Source of the DNA: Notamacropus eugenii
Taxonomy: Eukaryota > Chordata > Mammalia > Diprotodontia > Macropodidae
Assembly: GCF_028372415.1 (NCBI RefSeq)
Contig: NC_092875.1
Coordinates: forward strand, 190,741,522 to 190,805,521
DNA length: 64,000 nucleotides
Direction of reading: 5' to 3'
The stretch's first letter is position 1, and each line of letters starts with the position of its first letter. A program made the position numbers and the translations under genes. Under the pieces are notes generated by a model. It worked only from the letters and a program-made list of their open reading frames with translations. It did not search any database and was not told the DNA's origin. Below are positions 55,541 to 64,000 of the stretch, piece after piece.

Positions 55541-55983
55541 CTCATTCAGGTTTTATTGAGGTGGGCACCAAGGGGGTACAGAAAAGTAGCTTCCACAAGC
55601 AGCTTACAATCTATGTGGGGAGATAAGATACATATGTATATATTATGTATATATAATACATATCCATGATAGCTATGAAAGAGTTAAAGTTGAGAGACTG
55701 AGAGTGGGTCTTATACTTTTGTATCTTTCTCAATACCTAGAACTGTGCTGGTCACAGTCAATCAGGAAGGAAAGAATTAAGAAACGTTTACAGTTGAGAA
55801 ATACTGAGACAAACAGAGCAACATCCTCAGGATCACACAACTAGAATTGTTGAGGTCATCAACATCCTTCCAGTCACACTAGATGTTCAACCTCAGAGTT
55901 ATCCTTGATTTTTCCCTCTCTTTTACCCGCCCCCCCCCCCCAATCAAATCATTTGTGGAATCTTGTCAATTCTATCTCTACAA
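55541..55983. other. Upstream flank of NHLRC1, TA microsatellite and old repeat scraps
   Basis: TATA/CATA simple repeat at 55629-55662 and a C run near 55929-55941. 55740-55850 may be a MIR trace. Nothing else recognised. Confidence 0.4.
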
Positions 55984-56229
55984 CAGTGGTGACAAAGTCA
56001 AATAGAAACAAGGGTCACTGAACAACAGGCTGCATATTGACAGCTTTTAAATTATCTATTTTTATTATCTATTAATATAACCAGTGTGTTTTATTGTAAT
56101 AGGATGTTTATTGTATTTTTATTCATTTTGTTAACTATTTCCCAATTACATTTTAATCTGATCTGGCCTGGCACTAGGGAGTGTTTTGGGTAGCCTGCAG
56201 GCCACATGATTGACACCTCTGCTCAACAA
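55976..56229. mobile_element. hAT-type MITE (OposCharlie-like) with an 8-bp target duplication
   Basis: Element 55984-56221. The ends CAGTGGTGACAAAGTCAAAT and CATGATTGACACCTCTG are inverted repeats (CAGTGGTG... and ...CACCTCTG). The flanking 8-mers CTCTACAA and CTCAACAA match at 7 of 8. Internal TTTCCCAATTACATTTTAAT is typical of a common marsupial hAT MITE. Confidence 0.88.
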
Positions 56230-58605
56230 CATCTGTAGCACTAGTAAATGGATTCTTTCATTTACATGACCTCTCACCTATCCAAGTTTGGAGGCAACTT
56301 TGTTAGTCTGAAGGGTTCTGGGTACATCACGTGGAGCTCATTGGAGGTAAGAATTTCTTCACTGGAGAAAATGAACACTGACAAGACATGAATGAGGAGT
56401 TGTTTAGATAATTCAGAGCCAAAATAAAATTTGTAATTCCCATTTGGAAGTCCCACAAAACAAAAGTATCATGCTCTGATATTCACAAGTTAACCTCCCA
56501 CCCTGTGATCTAACAGTAGTAATAAGTTACTGAGTCCTGATTTGTCACTTTGCTATTGTGTGAGTAGGTTTGGTGATAAGTGTTTCTTTTGTGTGCAGGA
56601 AATAAATGCCTATTTAATAAATGCCTTATTAATACTGTACATTGGGTACTTTTCTACCTCCCTCTTTTTGGAAAACCTCAGATTTGATCCACAATCTAAA
56701 CTGTAGAAGTTTTTTATTCATTTTTACCTTGGGGATTGGGGTTGGGGACATAAGCTAAAGAGCATGAGGAATCTGACCCTCCTAGATGGTCAGGCTCCCC
56801 CTAGGATTTAGCTCAGTCTACCTACATGCCTGCCTATGTCCAGTGTAGAGAGAGCCCCTCCGTCCCCCAGGGAAACGGAGTGGAGGGTGCCCTAGCCCCT
56901 TGTGCTTAGCAAGAGTTCCTTTATGTTAGGCTTTTAGCTAATATTAGCACAACCTGAACAGTCAGGTGATTCCTTTGGATGCATCTTGTAAACAAAATCA
57001 ACCCTCTGGTTTGAAGGACTTTCGGTCAAATAAGCACTTTGACCATTATTCATATGTCTGGGAGAAGAAGTATTAAATTGCATTAATCATTTACACTACT
57101 GTGTAAATGACTTTATCTGGACCTTTCTTGCATAACTTTGATGATGGAGTCTTCTGGGTATGTATGTGGAAGGGAGGACTAAAGACACAAGGTTGCAGTA
57201 TTACATGATATGTGATAACTGAAACTGATGACCTACTCCCTGTTTCTGAGAAGATAATATATTTATCATGTAAGGTCAGTTCAGTCCCAGATCATTACAC
57301 CATGCACACATCCCCTACAACTCACAAGGCACACCAGCCACTGTTGTCACTTCCTTCCCCTCCTACTACCATTATCTTTAATGTGTGATTCTAGCAAGCC
57401 TACTAAGAAGACAAATCTAAAAATTTTCCTTCCAGATTTGACAAAGATAAATGGAAAGAGGGAAATAATTGTTTTTCTGATCTGATCTAAGAAATCTTAG
57501 CTTTTATTAACAAAACACAAAAAACCAGAATGGCCTCGTATCTCTGATTGACCCTTTTGTGACTCTTCCCTTCCTTTGTCTATCATTTGTTTGCCTTCTC
57601 CCTTCAGGCCTGACTACGGTTGTTACAATGATTTACTTGGGTAACACATACAATTGAACTCATCTCCTTTATGTCTGACTTACTCAACACTTGGCATAAT
57701 TGGCTTGCCTGGAGAGTGTACTTTCATTTCATTTATCCATATTCTTTTTGGCCTGAGACCTGTAAATTAACAACTGTTAAGAGGACATGGGTAAATTCCC
57801 CAAATTGCAACAGCTGTAAGATGAGGCATTTGGGAGATCTTGGTTACTGAAGCAAAAGAGCAATGCCTTCCAACCCAGTTTTTGTGACACTCTAAAGGTG
57901 TCTCCAGTTACCTCAAGAGGTGCTGTAAAAGTCTCAAAACAACTTTGTTTTGTTCACTTTACCTTACATAAGTATAATACTTGAGGAGGGACAAAAACAT
58001 TAATCAGTCAAATGTATGTAGTAAGTACTCAGTAAATGTTTGTCAGATGAATGGGCATCCCCTAAAAGACTGGGAATCACTCTTAAAATAAGCATCCTTT
58101 CCAATAAAATTTTTAAAGAATGAGCAGATGACAATGTTACATAGGGAGATGATAATCAAACAACAGGAAAAGTGAGTATATAGGAATAATATTTGGTCAT
58201 ATAATAAAAAATTATAATAAAGTTAATCTCCTTTCAACCTGGATGCCTCTCTCCCCACTTCCTCCTGGGTTCAGCTCATATTCCACCTGCTACAGAAAGT
58301 CTTTCTTGATCCATCTAGTTAAGGGAAATCTCTCCTTCCTCAAATAGTCAGATATCTATATCTATACAAGTACAAGTCATGGCTGAGGACAGTCCTGGGC
58401 TCACATGGACTAGGTCTGGTATTGGACCCAATTCAAAAAGCTAATTTTACCTCTCATTTATCCTTTTTCTCATTCTCCCCATAACCACCTAAAGTATGCA
58501 TTGAGAAAGCTCTGAATTTAGTTGTGTGAATAGCTTGTGCCTAGGTTTCCAAAAATAAGAATGACGGGGTCTCCAGGTCCTTTACAAGTACTCAAGGTAA
58601 CAAAC
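56230..58605. other. Intergenic, largely unassigned, with L2 scraps
   Basis: L2 tips at about 57990-58060 (AGTAAGTACTCAGTAAATGT, plus) and an L2-like piece at 58237-58350 (plus). A perfect 10-bp inverted repeat lies at 57087-57110. No gene is recognised; the 60-codon frame at 56274 is not credible. Confidence 0.4.
57087..57110. other. Perfect 10-bp inverted repeat with 4-base loop
   Basis: TCATTTACAC, then TACT, then GTGTAAATGA. Short, and it may be chance in AT-rich DNA. Confidence 0.6.
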
Positions 58606-59250
58606 ACTTATTGGATAATGGACAGTCTTTATTTTACTCAATAAGAAATGCGGAAGACACAAAGGACTCAAAGTTTAGACATATTCACTGTAGCATGTTA
58701 TGCACAACAAATAAAGTACTCGCAAATAGCCCATAAAAACCTTTAAGAAGAAAAATGAACTTGGGACTGCCAGTAGGGCAATATATTGACAATTCTCATG
58801 AAATTCCCTTCTCCTACAATATTCTTTTTTTAAAAAAATCAAACGTATCACTGTAAACTTGACAAACATCAACATGAACATTTCCGTAAACAAATAAAAG
58901 GAAAACGGGGTTGTGTATGACATGTAAAATTCTAGTACTTAGTTTTTTAAAGTATATAGCAAATTTAACATGGTAGACCTTGTATATTTATTTTTGTGCA
59001 CTTAACTACATTTGTATCTCTTACATATTTTTCTAAGCATGGTAAAGAAACATGGACTCCAACTGAGGACCAAGAGCAATCAAATGGGTGAAAAATCCTG
59101 GTATCTTGGATTCTGTCTATCCTCTCCTTGTTACAACCACCTTGTCATCTGGCTCAATTCAATTTTCATGAATTATGCTCACTGCATGATTTTCATGAAT
59201 TCGCTCTGCTGTTACCACTATTCACCCTGTCCCTGGTGAGGAAGGGAAGG
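58606..59250 (-). other. Candidate 3' end of the neighbouring gene on the minus strand (TPMT in human)
   Basis: No repeat family is recognised here. The minus strand has AATAAA at 58633-58628, followed downstream at about 58560-58605 by a GT-rich stretch (with GTTTGTTACC and TTGT), the arrangement of a polyadenylation site. In human, TPMT lies next to NHLRC1 on this side and on the same strand, with a long 3'UTR. I searched by eye for the last TPMT coding exon between here and the window end and did not find it, so the assignment is inferred from synteny only. Confidence 0.35.
58628..58633 (-). terminator. Canonical AATAAA polyadenylation signal, minus strand
   Basis: AATAAA on the minus strand in non-repetitive sequence with a GT-rich stretch downstream. 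It could end the gene located beyond the right side of the window (TPMT in human). Confidence 0.35.
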
Positions 59251-59493
59251 GAAGGAAATAAGCATTTACATAGTACCTACTCTGTGTTGGGCACTGTGCT
59301 AACTGCCTTATAACTATTATTTCTCAATTATTGTCTCATTTGATACTCATAACAACCTTGGGAGGTGGGTACTCTTATTATCTCCACTTTATAGTTTAGG
59401 AATATGAGGCAAACATAAGTTAAGTGATTTAGCCAAGGTGATACAGCTAGTAAGTGACTGAGGCTGAATTTAATACAGGTTCTTCCTGACTCC

Positions 59494-59948
59494 TATATCA
59501 CCAAGGCAATATTCATAGCACTGGTGGTGACTATGAATATGACAGCATAGTTCTCAATCACAAAATATAAAAGACTTTCCATATAGAAGGCAGAAGAAAA
59601 ACATTTATTTTAACACCAGAACCAGAACCAGAAAGCTAAATCTGTCATGGTGACTAAGAAGTTAATAAACATGATCACAGCAGAGGGGCAAAGCCATTCT
59701 CAAACCTCTCCTCCCTCAGCCAGGGCCTTCTCACTATCAACTGTCACATGTATCAGTTGGCCTGTGTTCTTTCCCCATTGACCTGACCCCACTCACTCAC
59801 TTCCTCCCAGTTCCACTCTTCGCTTCCTGTTCTACCTCTTCAGCAAGCTCCTCCTACCACATGTGACCCAGGCTTCCAGGTGATTTAAGCAGATCATAAG
59901 GGTCTATTAATTAATGAGAAAGATCTTTCCATTTACATTACTATTACA
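59494..59948 (-). repeat. 3' LTR of the class II endogenous retrovirus
   Basis: 455 bases. Shares its whole order with the LTR at 62101-62702, including CAAAATATAAAAGAC and CTCAGCCAGGGCCTTCTCAC, but has only one copy of the 60-base unit and no long C run. Confidence 0.88.
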
Positions 59949-62100
59949 TTGGGCCCCAAGATCTTTCATATTCATTACAACTACTTCCTGCTGAGATTGG
60001 ACGTAGAACTATCCCTGCCCCAAGAAGTCCCATCTGAGAGATCAGTTCTTTAGCTGGCATCAGGAGTTTGGTCACCTTCAGGTCCAGAGATGACACAGCA
60101 CTGTCACGGATAGAAGGTGACATCCAGCTTAAGTGATCAGGCATTGGCAGGTGGAGGGCACTAAGGCTATAGGAAACAAATCTAGCAAACAAGTTTAACA
60201 GATGAAAAGCCAAAAAACAAACAAATAAATAAAAACAAAGAAACAATAACCAGAAGCAGGGTAGAAATAGGATCAGCTGTGGTTCTGGAGTCCATAACCC
60301 ACTATCACAGCCTCATTCATGGTAGAATATATGAGTTAAGGGTACAATTTGGTAATCATCCTCTCCTGAATAAATAACAGTTACAGTATTATCTTTCCCA
60401 TGTGCTAATTAATTTCCGTAGCCTTTGGAACATCATCTGGCTTCTGTTTTACCCATACTTCAGCTCCTGATTTTATTCTATCAGTAGAACCCAATCCTTC
60501 AGTCCCTCTATTAGTTATTTCAGAAGAATGGTAAGTTTTCACAAATGGTCTTGTTTCACAAGGAATTGTAATCACTATCATTTTTACAAAACTGTATGGG
60601 TTCATCACCTAAATTTTGGAATATCACAGTAATTTCTCCTTGATAATTAGAATCTATCACTCCAGCCAATACATGTATTCTTTGAGCTGCTAATACTAAT
60701 CTGAGCTGGAGCTATTCTCCCTGAAGGTGCGACAAACTTGGATACAAGGGGTCAGCAGGATCTGTAGGGGCAGTTCTTGCTTCTCTATTTCGTCTAGCAT
60801 CAAGTCCCTTTTTTCAGGACATTCTGTATAGTTCATTAGTTGGAATACCATCTATGCTTCTAAAATCTACCCCTGATCTCAACAGAGTAGGAAACAATTC
60901 TCTCCTTGTCAATTTTTTCTGATTTTGAATCTGCTGGCTATTTACTCTCCTCTCTCTAACAATTTTGTCTTTTCTCCAGTCTCCTAAGTCACCTAACTGT
61001 GAAATCTTGCCAAACCTCTGAAAGAGGGTGCCCTATTTCCCCAATTATTAGAGTCAAAATCAAGTGTTTGTAAGTAGGAGGAGCCATCTTCACTATTATA
61101 TTCCTCTGGTAACCTGCACAGGGAGTATCATAGTATGCATCTGCATTTCTCATCATTATGGCAGTCTTCATTACCTCTTCTTTTAATTTTATCATGTAGT
61201 CCCTAAGTAAATACCAGGTTCTGTCTCCACTAGGCCACACAGAGTCAGCAGGATACTCCCTACTGCAGCCCTCTGCAGCCAATGCTAACAGATTAGTTGT
61301 ATTGTTACCTCCTTGTGTATTGTAATTTCTAAAAGTTTTCTGTACAAAAGGATTCTGACTAATACCTATAAAATTTCAGGCAGTCAACGGGATCTATGGC
61401 TATTTCTCCAGCTCTGTCATCACTGATTCTCACCATCCAAGATATTAATGATTCTCCCATTCTTTGGGTGAATTTACTCAAAATTTCTGTGATCTCCTGC
61501 TGAATAAAATCCTCAGTTATTTCCCTAAACACTGAGTTTTGATTCTCCTTCTTGATTCTCCTGTTTCTGCCTCAACTATTGGGCATGTTTCTGACTGAGA
61601 AACTTCTTCCTCTAAAATTATTTCACTTCCTTTGTCACTGTGACAACTAGGCTGGGTCTGTACAAAGGTCAGGTATGCATTTCTTTTGTTAGCCTTCAGC
61701 TTCTTCTGAGTTAAATGAACAACCTTTCCTTCTGCCTGAGACCTCCCCAGATTGCTCCTGTACTCTTTTTCCATCTGAATTTTTTTCCTTAAGCAGTTCA
61801 TCTCTGTTTCTACACATAATATGGTAAGCTGTTAGTAAAATCCAGCCTCTTCTACTTACCTCTGCCAACCCCTTCCTTGGTTTCATTGGTATTCCTTGCA
61901 AACACTTTTCCAAATCTCCACGTTTCCTCTCCTGTAACCTTGCTACCCAGTTTTCGCAAGGTCCAGTGCTTTTAGCCCACTCCTTTGCTAGCGAGGAATA
62001 CAGTAAATCCTCTCATCCTGGGATATTAATGTCTTCCTCTAAATCATTTCTGCCTCCAAATAGAGATTTTTTACTTTGCAATCCTGTTCGTGATGCCAAA

Positions 62101-62702
62101 TGTATCGCCAAGGCAATATTCACAGCACTGGTGGTAACTATGAATAATATACCAACATAGTTCTCAATCACAAAATATAAAAGACTCTCCATATAGAAGG
62201 CAGAAGAAAAACATTTATTTAAACACCAGAAAGCCAAATCCCAGAACCAGAAAGCTAAATCTGTCATGGTAAGCAAGAAGTTAATAAACATGATTGCAAC
62301 AGAGGGCAAAGACATTCTCAAACCTCCCCTCCCTCAGCCAGGGCCTTCTCACTATCAACAGTCACAATGTGTCAGTCTCAAACCTCCCCTCCCTCAGCCA
62401 GGGCCTTCTCACTATCAACAGTCACAATGTGTCAGTCTCAAACCTCCCCTCCCTCAGCCAGGGCCTTCTCACTATCAACAGTCACAATGTGTCAGTTGGC
62501 CTGCATTCTTTCCCCTCTGACCTGACCCCACCCACTCACCCCCCCCCCCCCCCCCCCCCCCCCGTTCTGTTCAGCACTTCCTGTTCCACCTCTTCAGCAA
62601 GCTCCTCCCACCACATGTAATCCAGGCTTCCAGGCTATTTAAGCAGATCATATAGGCCTATTATTTAATGAGAAAGATTTTTCCATTTAAATTACTATTA
62701 CA
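62101..62702 (-). repeat. 5' LTR of the class II endogenous retrovirus, with an expanded region
   Basis: 602 bases. Contains three tandem copies of a 60-base unit at 62317-62497 and a run of about 25 C at 62539-62563. Both are absent from the partner LTR and explain most of the length difference. Confidence 0.9.
62317..62497. repeat. 60-bp tandem repeat, three near-identical copies, within the LTR
   Basis: The unit begins CTCAAACCTCCCCTCCCTCA and ends CACAATGTGTCAGT. The copies appear identical, which points to expansion after, or shortly before, insertion. Confidence 0.95.
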
Positions 62703-62752
62703 ACTCCAGGCTAGCACTCTATCAGCGGTACCACTTAACTGCCTCTGGTGAC

Positions 62753-63399
62753 AGAGAACAACATGAATGGGGAACTAGTGACTAGTTAAAGAGGCAGATA
62801 TGGAAATGAAGTAACTACAGAAGAGGAGTAAGGACAGAGCTGGAGGATGTGGTTAGAACTAAAGCCTTTGAAAGAGAAATTGTGTGGAGAGTAACAGGAG
62901 GGGCTTGGCTTATAGCTCCTAAAATAGTTTTGAGTTTGGAAAGTCAAAGAGAAGGTTTGGGTGACAAAGCTATTTTATGTATAGTTACCTGCTATAGGCA
63001 TAATTTTTAAAGTATAGTATATTTCAATCTACAATATATTCATACGGCACCAAAACTGATAAGGCAAAGTACAACACAACACTCACCTAATCAGCCCAAC
63101 ACACTTATTAATTAAGTCCATCAGTATGTCTGGAAATAGCAGTTCAGGTCTGTTAGAAATAAGAATGTACCTATGTGTATTTATTTGGGTATTCTGAAGG
63201 AGATATAAATCTAGCAATAAAATTAAAACTCATTCTTATGATATGCTTAATGCAATACATCTACCTGAGTTTTCAGTCCAGTTTCATAGCCACAGAACTG
63301 GAAACAATATGAGAGATCATTTATTTTACCTCTCTCAAAATATATCATAGAATCCATTCATTATTTATGCAATACTCTGGTTCAAGCTTCCTTAAGTAT
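62753..63399. other. No recognised feature
   Basis: AT-rich sequence, no repeat family or TPMT exon recognised. Confidence 0.4.
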
Positions 63400-63545
63400 G
63401 TAAATCCTTTTTTCAGGGTGGTGGAAAGCAATCCAGGTCAAGTGACTTACCCAGGGTGACACAGCTAAATCTGAGGCTGTATTTAAACTTGGGTCTACCT
63501 GACTCCAGGACTGGTGCCCTATCCACTTCACCACCTAGCTGTTCC
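63400..63545 (-). repeat. MIR/tRNA-SINE, minus strand
   Basis: CAAGTGACTTACCCAGGGTG, ACACAGCTAAATCTGAGGCT, CTGACTCCAGGACTGGTGCC and CCACTTCACCACCTAGCTGT. Confidence 0.8.
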
Positions 63546-64000
63546 ATGTGGATTCTCTGTGAACTTGGCTACTGGAAGTTAAAGGCTGATTGACTTTATC
63601 TCCCTCGCAGATGTCATTTGCTGGTTATTTCCAGGGATGCCACTTATGAAAGATTTAGTTCAGGACCATACAAGTTTCCTAGTCTGAATCTACATTCCAA
63701 GACCAGCCCAGCTTGCAGAGTGCAGAGCATGGAGCAGCAGGGGCAGGACCCAGAACTGGCTTCAGGGTGCCACCAGCAGCAGTTCCCAGATTGCTCAACC
63801 CACAAATGCCACAGACAGCTTCAAAAGTCAGGGGAGGGCTCCTTCACTCAGAAGAGGGGGGCGTGGTTTGGGCCTCCAGCAGCAGGCACTGTAGTAGCAG
63901 CTGCCATTTTTGGAGCCCTCTACCTAGAGCCCCTGGAGGAACTGAGCAGCTGATCTGAATATCGGCCCTGAGTGGCAGCCCTGGGAGAGTTCCACCTAAA
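63546..64000 (+). other. GC-rich block at the window edge, possibly the 5' region of an L1
   Basis: From about 63700 the sequence is unusually G+C-rich and non-CpG-island-like (GGAGCAGCAGGGGCAGGACC, AGCAGCTGCCATTTTTGGAG, CTGAGCAGCTGATCTGAATA). The style recalls marsupial L1 5'UTRs. Two overlapping frames of 81 and 111 codons are probably chance frames in this GC-rich DNA. Truncated by the window end. Confidence 0.35.

Larger units (their letters stand above)
59489..62707 (-). mobile_element. Endogenous retrovirus, class II (betaretrovirus-like), broken and internally deleted
   Basis: A fossil provirus on the minus strand, flanked by ACTCC on both sides (59489-59493 and 62703-62707). The 5' LTR is 62101-62702 and the 3' LTR 59494-59948, with TG...CA-type ends. 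A primer-binding-like stretch follows the 5' LTR (about 62081-62099). The internal part is only about 2.15 kb: gag-like sequence over about 60850-62000, then a dUTPase motif (GVIDSNYQGEI) at about 60610-60670 as in the pro region of betaretroviruses. I recognise no reverse transcriptase, integrase or envelope. It is broken in several places and cannot encode a full set of proteins. By eye the LTRs differ at roughly one position in ten, so the insertion is of moderate age. Confidence 0.88.
59255..62752 (-). repeat. MIR-type SINE, minus strand, split by an endogenous retrovirus
   Basis: Left part 59255-59493: GTACCTACTCTGTGTTGGGC, TATCTCCACTTTATAGTTTA, AGGTGATACAGCTAGTAAGT. Right part 62703-62752: CAGGCTAGCACTCTATCAGC, ACTTAACTGCCTC. 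The two join in MIR order once the retrovirus is set aside. Confidence 0.85.

Noticed and set aside
56274-59313. Possible TPMT coding exons
   Set aside because: I compared by eye with the end of human TPMT (DCLFEKLYLLTEK) and found no match on the minus strand in the window.
62266-62620. Repeat-containing plus frames of 84 and 108 codons
   Set aside because: They are produced by the 60-bp units and the C run of the LTR. The unit length is a multiple of three, so the frame stays open by default.
1-64000. CRISPR arrays, operons, bacterial or phage systems
   Set aside because: The sequence is a vertebrate nuclear region dominated by LINEs and SINEs. Tandem repeats present are microsatellites, a minisatellite and LTR units, with no spacer structure.

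Overview
The window looks like an intergenic stretch of a marsupial nuclear genome with one recognisable protein-coding gene. The marsupial call rests on the repeats. There are many fragments of the marsupial-type LINE-1, tRNA-derived SINEs of the MAR1 and WSINE1 kinds, CORE-SINEs of the THER/MIR kind, old L2 and CR1/L3 LINEs, hAT MITEs resembling OposCharlie, and a full-length HAL1 (a LINE-1 relative with ORF1 but no ORF2). The WSINE1-like element hints at an Australian-side marsupial. Repeat names come from memory of the families, not from a search.

The gene is NHLRC1 (malin), on the minus strand at 54106-55323. It is a complete single-exon frame of 405 codons with a C3HC4 RING followed by six NHL repeats. 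A GC-rich, CpG-rich segment covers its 5' half and upstream flank, with candidate CRE-like and CTCF-like sites. In human the next gene on that side, on the same strand, is TPMT. No TPMT coding exon is visible, but a polyadenylation signal on the minus strand at 58628-58633 may mark the 3' end of that gene. In human the other side, here 1-54 kb, is a long gap before KIF13A, and nothing coding was found there.

Layout: 1-10 kb holds old L2 and SINE pieces and a three-level nest at 3.0-6.0 kb (L1 inside a hAT MITE inside an older L1). 10-20 kb is mostly antisense L1 3' ends separated by SINEs. 20-34 kb mixes CR1/L3, THER, MAR1 and L2 pieces, with a 42-bp minisatellite at 27.05-27.31 kb and the clearest repeat-poor stretch at 21.8-23.3 kb. 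34-46 kb has a 1.1-kb L2, several L1 3' ends and a 215-bp purine-rich tract. 46.4-50 kb holds a WSINE1-like SINE with a 12-bp target duplication and the HAL1 with a 13-bp target duplication. 53-56 kb is the NHLRC1 locus. 59.2-62.75 kb is a MIR-type SINE split by an internally deleted class II (betaretrovirus-like) endogenous retrovirus with a 5-bp target duplication.

Almost every other open frame is a shadow of a repeat, a microsatellite or the antisense of NHLRC1. I found no sign of an undescribed multi-gene system. The more notable items are the HAL1, the nested insertions with readable target duplications, the expanded LTR, the 42-bp minisatellite, an 80-bp near-identical duplication, and a shared 3' tail on several distinct repeats.
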